Source: Globodera rostochiensis (lineage: Eukaryota; Nematoda; Chromadorea; Rhabditida; Heteroderidae). From it: DNA of 64,000 nucleotides. The stretch covers positions 1,509,991 to 1,573,990 of the forward strand of contig JAEVLN010000012.1 in assembly GCA_018350325.1 (NCBI GenBank). The letters run 5' to 3'. Under the pieces are notes generated by a model that was not told where the DNA came from, made no database searches, and was given only the letters and a program-made list of their open reading frames with translations. The position numbers were made by a program, and so were the translations under genes. Shown one piece after another: positions 20,516 to 31,425 of the stretch. The stretch's first letter is position 1. Every line of letters starts with the position of its first letter.

Positions 20516-20609
20516 CCCTGGTGCCGATAGGCGCCGCCGAGAAAATTTTGGCAAATCTGGTCAACAGATTTGCAATTTAAAATTTAAAATTTCTTGGCAT
20601 TATGATTAG

Positions 20610-23600
20610 ATGAAGAAGTTTTTTTATATTAAGTTCGTGCCCGCGCAACACGAACAGCACCATCAGGATGACATCGACGAACTCGTAAGTCCGGAGTTCG
20701 GACCAAATTAAAAAACGGCACTTAAAGAATCGGACGATTGAGTCCCAGCGGAGTGACCTGTCGATACTCTGGGCGGCATTTCAAGCTTCAGTGGCAAAGG
20801 CTAACCCGATCGGTATCGACCTGGGTTACACTTATTCCCGTATTGGAGTGTTCCGGCATGGGAGGGTGGAGATCATTACCAACGATCAAGGTAAAAAAAA
20901 ATTCCTCCCATTACATATACAAAAAGGTTTTTCAGGAAACCGCACGACTCCGCCGTACGTGGCGTTCACGGACACCGAGCGCCTCATCGGCGATGCGGCT
21001 AAGAACCAGGTAGAAATGGTAAATGATTACCTGAAGTGAAACGAACAATTTAGATGGAGATGAACCCGTCGAACACGGTGTTTGACGCCAAGCGCCTGAT
21101 TGGCAGCATTTTCGAGGACGCGGTTGTCCTGTCGGACATGAAGCGCTGGCCGTTCAAGGTTGTGAAGGCAGGAGACGGTCGTCAGCCGAAGGTTCAAGTC
21201 AAAGAAAAGGGAGAGGAAAAGACTTTCTTTCCGGAGGTTTGCATCTTTAATTACACAAACAAATAATATAACACTCATTTTGATTTTTTAGGAAGTTTCG
21301 TCGATGGTGTTGACCAAGATGAAGGAGACGGCCGAGGCCTTTCTTGGCCTGACTGTGAAGGACGCCGTGGTCACTGTCCCGGCTTACTTCAACGACTTTC
21401 AGCGCATGCAGACCAAATTTGCTGCTTTAAACGCCGGCCTGAAGCTGTTGGCCATCATCGACGAGCCGACGGCCGCGGCCATCGCTTACGGCCTTGAAAG
21501 GAAGGGGCAGGGCGAGCGTCACGTGCTCATCTTCGATCTGGGCGGCAGGACCTTCGATGTCTCGATTCTGACTATTAAGGACGGCATCTTTGAAGTGAAG
21601 TCGACCGCTGGCGACACTCATCTTGGGGGAGAGGACTTCGACAACCGAATGGTATATTGAGCAGTTACGAATTTCATTTTCCATCACTGCTTAAATCACT
21701 CCGATTTGTGGTCAACCCAATGAACGTTTTCAGGTCAATCACTTCGTCGCTGAGTTCAAACGTAAGCACAACAAGGACCTGAGTTCCAACCCGCGTGCAC
21801 TTTGCCGTCTCCGCGCAGCCTGCGAGAGTGCCAAGCAAACCCTCTCCGGGTCTACTCAAGCGAGGTTTGCTTTAAAGACTTTTGTTCAGGGTTTTTTGGG
21901 GGGGGGGGGCGTCGATAACATCTGGTGGTTATCTAATGCTGACTTTGGCTTTCTTTTCTTTCGGAATTTCATTGTTTTGGCTTTTAGCATCGAAATCGAC
22001 TCGCTCTTCGACGGAAATGACTACCAGACGAATGTCACGCGCGCTCGCTTTGAGGAGCTATGCGCCGACCTTTTCCGCGGGACCATGGAATCGGTCGAGA
22101 AGGCGTTGCGCGACGCGAACATGAAAAAGGAGGATATCCACGACATCGTGCTGGTCGGCGGCTCCACTCGCATTCCCAAGGTCCAGAAGCTGCTGTCCGA
22201 CTTCTTCTCCGGCAAGAAGTTGAAAAAGTCCATCAGCCCGGACGAAGTGGTCGCGTACGGCGCCGCTGTTCAGGCTGCAATTCTTTCTGTCGACAGGTTG
22301 CAGAACGTTCATGTAAGTTGGCAATTATTTGTTTATATAAAAAATGGGGGGGGGGGACGAGCGTAAGTATTACCATATATTTTTGTGATTATTCTGTATG
22401 GGTTTTTGGTTGGTAATACACAATTTTTTGCTCAGGACCTTTTTCTTCTTGATGTCGCTCCTCTGTCATTGGGCATTGAGACGGCCGGCGGTGTGATGAC
22501 GTCGCTTATCAAGCGCAACATGGCGATCCCGACAAAGACCTCTCAGACTTTCACCATCTATTCGGACAACCAGCCTGGAGTGCTGATTCAGGTTAATATT
22601 GCGTTTTTGCTCTTTTTGATGTTTAATTTTTGTTCAAACTAAGTGGTAATTGAAATCTAGGTCTATGAGGGCGAGCGCGCCATGACCAAAGACAACAACT
22701 TGCTCGGCAAGTTTGAGCTCAGCGGAATTCCTCCTGCTCCGCGTGGTGTGCCTCAAATTGAAGTCACCTTCGACATCGATGCCAACGGCATTCTGAACGT
22801 CTCGGCGCAGGACAAGTCGACCGGAAAGCAGAACAAGATCACCATCGACAAGGGCCGTCTGTCGATGGATGAGATTGAGCGCATGGTGCAGGAGGCCGAG
22901 AACTTTTCCGAAGAGGACGAGGTCCAACGCGACCGCGTTTCAGCGAAGAACGGCTTGGAGTCCTACTGCTTCAACATCAAGCAGACCATGGAAGACGCTA
23001 ATGTGAGTTTTTGAGAGAGATTTGGCATTAATTTAATCCGACCCTTTTGTTTTAAGCTCAAGGACAAAATCAGTGCCGACGACAAAAAGAAGGTCCTGGA
23101 CAAGCGCCAGGAAGTCCTTTCTTGGCTGGACGACAATCAGGCGGCCGAAAAGGAAGAGTTCGAACACCAACAGAAGGAGTTGGAGGCTGTCTGCAATCCG
23201 ATCGTCACCAAGCTCTACCAGTCAGCCGGCGGCGGAATACCAGGTGGAATGCCGGGAGGAATGCTTGTGCAGGGCCTCTTCATTCTCGGAGTTGTCGACA
23301 AGGGCCGAAAACGGCCTTTACAGCGGCAAGGATCATCACCACCGTCAAAGAAGGACTGCGTCTACGGCGCCGCTGTTCAGGCTGCAATTCTTTCTGGTGC
23401 GCAGAACGTTCAAGTAAGTTGGGATTATTCGTGGCGGCTGACAATTTTGGTTGGTAATTTAAGCATTTTTTTTTGCTCAGGACCTTTTTCTTCTTGATGT
23501 CGCTCCTCTGTCATTGGGCATTGAGACCGCCGACGGTGTGATGACGTCGCTTATCAAGCGCAACACGACGATTCCGACAAAGACCTCTCAGATGTTCAGC

Positions 23601-24062
23601 ACCTACTCGGACAACCAGTCTGGAGTGCATATTCAGGTTTCTGCTCTTTTAATGTTTAGTTTTTGTTCAAACTAAATGGTAACCAACATTTAGGTCTATG
23701 AGGGCGAGCGTGCCATGACCAAAGACAACTACTTTCTCAGGGAGTTTGAGCTCAGCGGAATTCCTCCTGTTCCGCGTGGTGTGCCTCAAATTGAAGTCAC
23801 CTTCGACATCGATGCCAACGGCATTCTGAACGTCTCGGCGCAGGACAAGTCGACCGGAAAGCAGAACAAGATCACCATCAACATCGACAAGGGCCGCCTG
23901 TCGAAGGATGAGATTGAGCGCATGGTGCAGGAGGCCGAGAACTTTTCCAAAGAGGACGAGGACCAGCGCGACCGCGTCTCAGCGAAGAACCCCCCCTTGC
24001 AGCCGGGATGTTCCGGTTACCTGGAACCGCGTCGTGAGTCGACCGCTTTGTCTACCATTTGA
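20610..24062 (+). CDS. hsp70-like: Aberrant cytosolic-type HSP70 with duplicated substrate-binding domain
   Basis: Exons run from the nucleotide-binding domain ([15 protein letters not shown], 20.8 kb) through [16 protein letters not shown] and [19 protein letters not shown] to the substrate-binding domain ([39 protein letters not shown]) and lid ([20 protein letters not shown], then [12 protein letters not shown]). No EEVD tail follows. The frame continues through [17 protein letters not shown] into a second substrate-binding domain (23.48-24.0 kb) with its own intron, ending at TGA 24,060-24,062 without a lid. HSP70s fold proteins using ATP. Phosphate-loop motifs deviate: DLGYTYS for [16 protein letters not shown] for DLGGGTFDV. 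The usual first Met is GTG at 20,791. An upstream exon with ATG at 20,610 ([13 protein letters not shown], donor GTAAGT at 20,685) splices in phase to the HSP70 exon at 20,728. It may be expressed or a decaying copy. Confidence 0.7.
22256..23990 (+). repeat. Direct duplication inside the HSP70 gene
   Basis: About 22,256-22,960 and 23,358-23,990 are direct near-copies including their introns. Both begin TACGGCGCCGCTGTTCAGGC and continue into GACCTTTTTCTTCTTGATGT and the [11 protein letters not shown] exon. The second copy has a shortened intron, a few substitutions and a 6-bp insertion (TINIDKG against TIDKG). Confidence 0.8.
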
Positions 24063-24309
24063 CATTTTTTCCTAGCCAATTTATTTGTACCAACACATTG
24101 CTTTGAACAACAAATAAACAAACATAAGTTGAGTCCAAAAAAACAAACGACGGTGCATGAAAAACAAAAACATTTAAATTTGAAAAGCATGAACAATTTT
24201 TGGTCTTTTGAGATTGATTGGAGGAGAATGAGTGAGAGATCCGCCTCCATTTTTGTGAGTGGAAGCCATCCTAGTTTAAAATATTGTCAACGCGATGTAC
24301 TGCTTGAAC
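24063..24309. other. Convergent 3' region
   Basis: Spacer between the 3' ends of the HSP70-like gene (+) and WDR82 (-). AT-rich with AATAAA-type signals near 24,113. No gene seen. Confidence 0.5.
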
Positions 24310-26189
24310 TCAGCATTCGTCCACCGACGGAATCCAAAATTTCTGAAAGAAAATTGTGAATTGCTATAAAATCAAAAAAAAAAAGAAGCAAATTCCCCCC
24401 ACCAATTGTGTGCAGGCCGAAGCGACCATGAAGAACTTCGGGTTGAACGCAACCTGCTCAATGTTGCCGGTGTGACTCGTGGGGAATTCGTTGATTTTGC
24501 GGCCCGACTCCTAAAAAAAATGAAAAAAAAAACTAATTAATTCAATTAGCACCCCCCCCCCCCCCCTACACTTACCGCCGACCAACAAATGATGCGCCCA
24601 TTGCCGGACCCGCAGAAAATGTATTTGCCGTCGGGCGAAAAGGCTGCCACAAAATTAACGTTCTGTTTGGGGGGGGGGGGAGAAGATTTAAATTTATAAT
24701 AATGCAATAAACGCAGACTCAATTAAAAAACGTTTACCACATTCAAAAAACTTTTCGTCCCTTTTTATTCCGACGATTTTGGACTAGGGGGGGGGAGACG
24801 TTCGGGGGGCGTTTGGGGAAAGAATGTTGACAATTTTTAAAAAAAAATAAATCCCAACACAAACTTTCGGATTGTCGTGCGTCAGGGTGTGCGTCACATT
24901 GCCAAAATAAGCGTCCACCAGCCGCAACACGTTCCCGTCCGTCATGATCAGAATGGACTTGCCGTCCGGCGAAAATTTCATGCCCGTCCAATTGCAGCCC
25001 AACCCGGTGTCGTTGATTTTGAAAGTGTTGAAGGGACCCTTAAGCATTTTTTGAACAATAAATACAATGCCTCCCCCCGTCCGTCACCTTGTCAAAAGAG
25101 CGCAAGTCGTACAGCTTGATCACGTCATTGCCAATACCGGCACCGAAAATCAGACCTTCCGGATCTGAAATTTGTGCATGTCTCCAAGGAGTTCAAAAAA
25201 GCATTTTAATGAAAAACGGGCAAACCAAAAGCGGCGATCGGACGTGACACGAGTTGCATAAGGCCCTGACAGTTGGAGCTCTTCAAGTCCCACAACCGAA
25301 TGGTTTTGTCCTGGGAGCCGGACAGGAACAAATCGTCCAGCGGGGACATACACAGCGTGACCACCCTGCGCAACAAAAAAAAAAAAATCATTTTTAGTCA
25401 CAAGAAGTTGAAAGAGTACGATTCAAAATTGTGATGTTTTAAATATGATACTTTTTCGTGTGTCCCTGGAAGTAGCGCAAGTATTTGTTGTCGTACAGGG
25501 ACAGGTAACGAATGGTGTCTGAAATTGTGTTTGAAAGGTCGTGGAACAACCCGAGTATCAACTACTCACGATCAATTTTGGTAGACGCGTGGATGGCATC
25601 CGTTTTTGTGTGCGCAAAATGGATCAAATCGACGCCGTACTTCTTGCTGTTCACTGACCGCTGCTTTGGTGCCGCTGTTGCAGTCGTACACAATGATTGA
25701 ATCGTCTGCCGATGAAGTGACGAGCAACGAGCTGAATGTAAATAAATTTGCTTGTTGTTTCCGGTGTTTCGATCGAAAGCTTCGGTTTCCAAACAAATTT
25801 TGTTGGAAACCAAATACTAGCGTAACATAAAAAAGAGTAATGCGGAGGCTGCCCCCCCCTCCCTCCCATTTTCAAAAAATTCCTAGGGGTGGGCCGCAAA
25901 ATCCAACTCTGGCCTCCAATGACCAATTTCAAACCCCGGAACATTTTTCGAAATCCAATTTTTCGCATGCCAGCGAGAAAAAAAATCTACCGAAACCGTA
26001 AAAGACAAAAACAGCGGGTTTTCCGACGACTCGCCGCTTTTTGCGGACTGTAAATCGCCTAATTTTCGTAAATTATGATGCCCACCCGTCAGGCGTGTAG
26101 CTGGCATGATTGATCTGATCGCTGTTCTCCGTGAAGCTCTTCGCACAAACCATCGACTTAACATTGTCATCCGAAATCTTCATCTTCAT
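24310..26189 (-). CDS. wdr82: WDR82/SWD2-family WD40 protein with an apparent frameshift
   Basis: Start ATG at 26,189 directly after CGCACAG (likely trans-splice acceptor), reading [19 protein letters not shown]. Exon 1 ends at 26,086. Exon 2 (from 25,731) has [16 protein letters not shown], then [14 protein letters not shown]. Later exons give [80 protein letters not shown] and [14 protein letters not shown], matching WDR82 along its length. WDR82 recruits SET1/COMPASS to RNA polymerase II for H3K4 methylation and also works with PNUTS-PP1. In exon 2, near 25,660, one extra base after the GTK codons shifts the frame: an assembly error or a real break. It is the last gene of a same-strand trio. 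Confidence 0.85.
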
Positions 26190-26440
26190 CTGTGCGCAGG
26201 CAATTCTTTTGGTTTCTGTTTTTGGTCAAAAAATGCGATAGGTATTAATGTTAAATTGCCAAGTAAAAAAAATATAGCAGACGCTTATTCCTACTACGCA
26301 ATTTTGCTCATTTTATTCGTAACAAAACAAAAAAAAATTTTTTCTTTTTTTTTTGGGAAAATGAGTGAAAATCAATATCCAATGGTCTGAACACGAACAA
26401 TGTGTATTAAAGAGCAAATTAAATGATTGTTGGGAAAAAA

Positions 26441-29008
26441 TCATCCGTCCGACAAATAAATGATCGACTCCTCGTCCATCAATTGATGGCCATTGTCGTC
26501 CTCCGCTTTTTTTGCCTCCGGTGCTTCATCATCCTCATGGTCAGCAGCATCAACAACCAAAACGGCGTTCTGTTCCGGCTTCACCGCCTTCTCCTCCTCC
26601 TCATCATTTAGGTCAATATCGTCCGCCCCTACATCCTCAACAACAACGTCTTCGTCGTCGTCGTCCACCATCACCGTGTCCTCAATCGCTTCCTTCGTCC
26701 TCTTCTTTCTGTTCACTTCCACGTCGGACTCCTCGTCCTCCGACTTGCGCTTCCGTCGGCCTCCGCCGTTCAGCATCGCTTTCGCCTCCTCAAGCGCATC
26801 CGTCGGGATTGTTGATGCATCAGACACCGTTTCGACCGGCCACTCGTCGTCGTTGTCCTCATTGAGCTCTTCAATTATCTCCAGGTCGGACGAGTCTGCT
26901 ACCGCCATCACCGTGTCCGAGTCGTCATCATCATCATTACTGAGCTCATCGTGGCCATCAGTCCGCTCAGAAATTTCCGATCTCTTCTCGTCATCGTTGT
27001 CGCCATTGTCTTCCAACGTCAGGTCGATGAGGTCCGGCTTCAGTGTTGACAGTGATGGTTCCAGAGCTGACAAAACAAAAAATTGAAACGAGACCGGGCT
27101 TAAGACATCAAACATACGTGGCGAAGAGCGGAGACGCGCTGCGCTGGAGAATAATTTGTTCAGCTGATGCTGCTGAAGGCGTACCTTCACTGCTGAGGAT
27201 GAGGTTAATGATGCTGCGTTTGTTGCTGAACTGCTTGGTTGTGAGGTTGAAGGGAGGCCATCCGTGCATGGCGAGGAATTGGACGACAATGATGACTGTT
27301 GTTGCACATTCTCCATTGCCACCACATCGTCGTCCGCCTTGACGATGTGCTGTTGTAAAGCAACAGCACAAGTTGAAGAAACAGAATCAGTCTGAACAGG
27401 GGGCAAAACTTGAAAAAAAAATCATTTCTCGTGCCAATTGATGCTTTTCGTTTAATTTGCATACAAAAAATGGCTTGCCAAAAACTTTGAATGCATTACG
27501 ATTTTCTGATTCATTGTTTTTTACTCACAAAGTCGTCGCTGCCAGCCTCGGAGTGCGACTCGTCGTCCTCCGCCTCACCGACGTCTTCACCGTCCGCAAC
27601 GGCGTCCTCGCCCTCCGTTTGTAACTCGCCCTTTTGAATGGCCTCCAGAATCTGAAAAAATGGGGAAAATTTGATCCCATTCGCCTTGACGAAGTGCTGT
27701 TGTGCAACAGCAGCATCGGGTGAAGGGAGTCCCACCCATCTCATACATGCCTTTTCATGCGTCGATGTCTCCGCGGTGGACGCAGTCATTTCGTCGTGTT
27801 GCTCGGACAGTCCGGACGCTTTCAATTCTTCGCCGTTGGCCGTCTCGGCTTGGCCTTGCCTGTCCTGCACATGCCGCTCAATCTGCTCCAAATTGGTGAA
27901 GTAACGCTTCCGTTTCAGAATATCAAGCAGGTCGGCCAGCACTTTGCAAACAAATTGATCTGAAAGCATTTTAGGGTAAATGGATTTGAAAAAAATGCAA
28001 AGTAACGCGACCGTAAACAGTCGAATTGTCAGCCGGTGCCAACACGTCCACCCGCGGACAGTCGCCTTGCGCTCGGATGTCCTCCACCATCGATTTGATA
28101 TCATCAAATGTTGGCGAGCTTAAATTTGTCCAAATTTTCACACAAAATTTTCTGCTAAACGCTCTGTTGTTGTGATTATTACATGTGATCGGTGCTTGTC
28201 ACTGTACGCGAACGGGTGGCTGCTGTGTCCGCGTTGCTGTCGATGCAATGAAGCACCGGGTTGTTGATGAAATCCGTCAGTTTCACATTCAACGGTTCCA
28301 GTCCGCTGTTGGTGATCATAATCGGGTCTACACTTTGAATCACGTCAATGCTAAATAAATTTACTTTTCGACTTTATCATTTAAGGGCATTTGATCTGCG
28401 AAACCCATTCAAAAAATATTTACAGATCATTTTGCTGAGCCGTATCATCCACATCGTCAAAAATCACATGGGACAGCAGTCGCTGCTCCAGCCGAACTGC
28501 TTGATCAAGACACTGGTCGTACATCCTCAACTTGTCCACGCACGAGTCTAACTCGAGGTTTATGTCCAAAACCTCGTCCTCAATTTCTTGACACTTCGTT
28601 TCGATTTCCTGAGAATTAGAAATAGCAAGTTTATTTGCCTTTATGAGTCATCGAATTGAAAAAACGACGAAGAACAGAAATCGGCTTCACCTGTCTGATG
28701 TTGATAAATTTGTCGACTTTCTGCTCACTCATTAGCTCATCCTTCTGTTCACACCTCTTCTTGGCTGTTCGTTTCTGTTAATAAACAAAAAGAATTTGCC
28801 CACTTCAATTAAGGGTCTGATACTCAATTAAATCCGAACTATTTTTGGAACAGGCCCATACCAAACTCAAATCCACCAAAACCCATGAGAAAGAACATCA
28901 AATGCACTCGTTTTTGTTGAAAAGAAAAGTCTTTTCGCCAATTTTTAGGACCTTTTTCTCCTTGACGCTCTCATCGGCCTTCTGTTCGGGCACTGCCGGT
29001 TTGTCCAT
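26441..29008 (-). CDS. Acidic coiled-coil nuclear protein with SUMO-interacting-like motifs, unknown family
   Basis: Start ATG at 29,008 (MDKPAVPEQKADESVKEKK) shortly after TTTTAG; stop at 26,441. Exons encode a basic patch (KRTAKKRCEQKDELM), a long helical region (EIETKCQEIEDEVLDINLEL, then LDQAVRLEQRLLSHVIFDD), NVKLTDFINNPVLHCIDSN, and LLDILKRKRYFTNLEQIERH. A Ser/Gln-rich region and a very acidic tail follow, with basic clusters (GGGRRKRKSEDEE, NRKKRTKE) typical of nuclear localisation signals. PDLIDLTLEDNG and the C-terminal SIIYLSDG look like SUMO-interacting motifs (hydrophobic core plus acids). I do not recognise the family; DAXX has a similar C-terminal motif but the helical region does not match by eye. 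It sits 232 bp from SNF5 and 251 bp from WDR82, same strand. Confidence 0.7.
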
Positions 29009-29240
29009 CTCTGTCGTTGGTAAAAATATCTGTCCGTCTAAAATTTAAGTACAAAAATATCTTAATAAATTGTTTCAATATTCAAGGTTTAAATACATCC
29101 GGTTATTGAAAAAAAATTAATAATGTCAAAGGTAGAAAAAGACACAAATTGTCAAAAAGTTGAGTAAATTGTACAATAAACCAACAAAAGAATATTATGT
29201 ATAAAAAGAAGTTCGTTTTCGTCCCGCCATCATTCTTTTG

Positions 29241-31425
29241 TCAGATGCCAACGTATGGAATGGCATTTACAAGGCGACGCTGAAAATTTAAAGAATTTTT
29301 GTGTGTCAAATTGCCTCTTCCTTATTTTTAAAATCAAAAATTTTTTAAGATTTTTTTAAATCTTTTTTTTTTGTTACCATGCGCCGTGTGTTCCGGTCCT
29401 GGTCGCGCATTTTCTTTCAATCTCCGCGCTGGTCAGCGTCTCCAGGAATGGGCCCCACTGTTCCGCATCGGGCGGGTTGCGGAAAGGGCACTCCACGGTG
29501 GGCAGCGGGGACTCGCTGAAGGCGTAGGTGCGCTGGTTCCACGACAGTTGGCCTGGCACAAAGTGAAGAAGACAATGAATGATTGGATGGAGTGATCGGA
29601 GAGGGTGCCTACGGAGTGGGGTGATCTGGACTGATCCAATCCAATGGAACCGATCAAAGGACCAAAAAACAGCGATGGAAAAGAGTGAACGGGACCTACC
29701 TCGAATTGAGTAGGCAATTGCACTGACAAATTCGCCGCCCAGCCCCAACTCGGCACACAATTTCTGCGCAAATTGTTCCGGATGGTTGTTAGGATCGCTC
29801 ATGTCCCACTCGAATTGGTCTACCTGAAAATAAAAAATACGCAATTTGAAAATGATTTTAAGTGATCACACACACTGATCAATGGATCCATTTATGATTG
29901 AAAAAAGAAATTTTCCGAGCAAATTCCGTAAGAAATAAGAAAGCATTACCAACCAGGGACTGGTTGCCGACGTGGATGTTCAGCTTCAGCAATGCTCGCT
30001 GATCAGTAGCCTGGTCATCGTCGGGCATCGCCTCCGAGTGGGCCTCCACTTGCTGTTGGATGTTCTGCGCAATGGCCGGCAGAAATGTGTTGACGGGCAA
30101 GTCCAGATCTGTGCACAATCGGGGGTTAAAAAACGTAATTTTTTCCAGGCTCCAAAAATTTCGACACTTTTTTGTCTCGAAAATCGCGTTATAAGTCCAA
30201 CCTCAAGAATTCAATCCCGGCCTAAATTTGTCGAATTTCCGTTCATTGGGGGCGCTATTTTTTGCAATTTTCTCCAATTAGGAGAATATGCCCAAAAGTC
30301 GGTTGGGAGTGAATTAATAAAAAAAATACCTTCGCACAGAATCTCGGCGACCATCTCAGGCGTAATCAGCTTGTCATTTTTGTTGTAGCAAAAACAGTCC
30401 CGAAGTTTAACTAAAAACAAGTCCAATTAAAATCACTAAATCCGAATACATTTTCCAAAAATTTTGTCACCAATTTTTTTTGAAAGCAATTCAACTCACT
30501 GTTGTCCAGCTCCATGTCCAGCCGGATTGGCACCAAACATTCGCCGAGCTGCGCATTCTCCGTCACTCGACGATAGGATTCGAGGTCGTCCGCCACATAA
30601 GCGTAGTCGCGGTTTTTGTAATGACCGCGCCCATGCGCAGTCGGCGTGGAGCAGGGCACGGACTCGAGATGGTGAGAGCCACTGGTCACCTGAATTTTAC
30701 GGGTAAAAAGCAACTAAATTCAATTTTCCCAAGTGCCATCAAATCCGAAACGAAGTCGTCGGCGGTGGTAGATTTCTTTAAATTTTTGTTCGGAGGCTCC
30801 TTGATTTTTTATGATGCTACTGCCTAATTTCTATAGATTCCCTCTGGCGGCAACTAATTAACCCTCGCCCGAAATTCGGGGTAGGCCTATTGGTCCTGCA
30901 AAAACCTGCTGGTTCAGCCACGGGGCGCTGCCTCTGGTGCGCAATGTCGAGCCGCCGTCCGTCCGCCCGTAGGCGCCACCGCCGCTGACCGACGCGCGAT
31001 ATTTCTCCTCTTGGCCATCAAAAATGTCCTCCACCTTAAAAAGAACAGAAAAAATGGATGTACAACGACGGCGCATTTGTTGACGAAAATCCCAAAAAAT
31101 TTGTGGGGGAAAAAATGCCTCGTTGGCTTTGACGAGCATGATGTTCGAGTTGATGTACGAGGTGGCGCACCCGAGCTCCTGGATTTTCTTCTTCTCGTCC
31201 ACCGACGCCATGCGCTTCCACAGCTGAGGGTAGCGTTTGTACAGCGTGCCCCGGTGGTACTTCAGGTATTGGCCAACATCCGCACCTAAACCATAAATTT
31301 TACAGAAATTAATCACTAACAAAAGCCTCAACAAGCAAAAGGGTTAGAAAACACTTACCGACATAATAACGCTCTCCATCGTCAAGCATGAAGGATTCGG
31401 GCTTTTGCCCATAGGTTTTAGCCAT
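29241..31425 (-). CDS. snfc-5 (SMARCB1): SNF5/SMARCB1, SWI/SNF core subunit, with apparent C-terminal frameshift
   Basis: Start ATG at 31,425 ([20 protein letters not shown]). The N-terminal winged-helix region ([20 protein letters not shown]) is followed by a Gly/Ser linker. The two SNF5 repeats are [12 protein letters not shown] with [20 protein letters not shown], and [18 protein letters not shown] with [20 protein letters not shown]. The C-terminal SAEIERK should lead into [11 protein letters not shown], but near 29,411 one A is missing in an A-run, and the frame shown instead reads [16 protein letters not shown]. With one more A the reading reaches RRM, a final intron, and [16 protein letters not shown] at 29,241, like the family C-terminus. 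SNF5 is the nucleosome-contacting core subunit of BAF-type remodellers in the nucleus. Confidence 0.88.

Noticed and set aside
22634..22927. Minus-strand ORF over the HSP70 exon
   Set aside because: Antisense reading of a highly codon-biased HSP70 exon; a common artefact.
26493..27086. 197-codon Ser-rich plus-strand ORF
   Set aside because: It is the shadow of the Asp/Glu/Ser-rich minus-strand gene in the same place.
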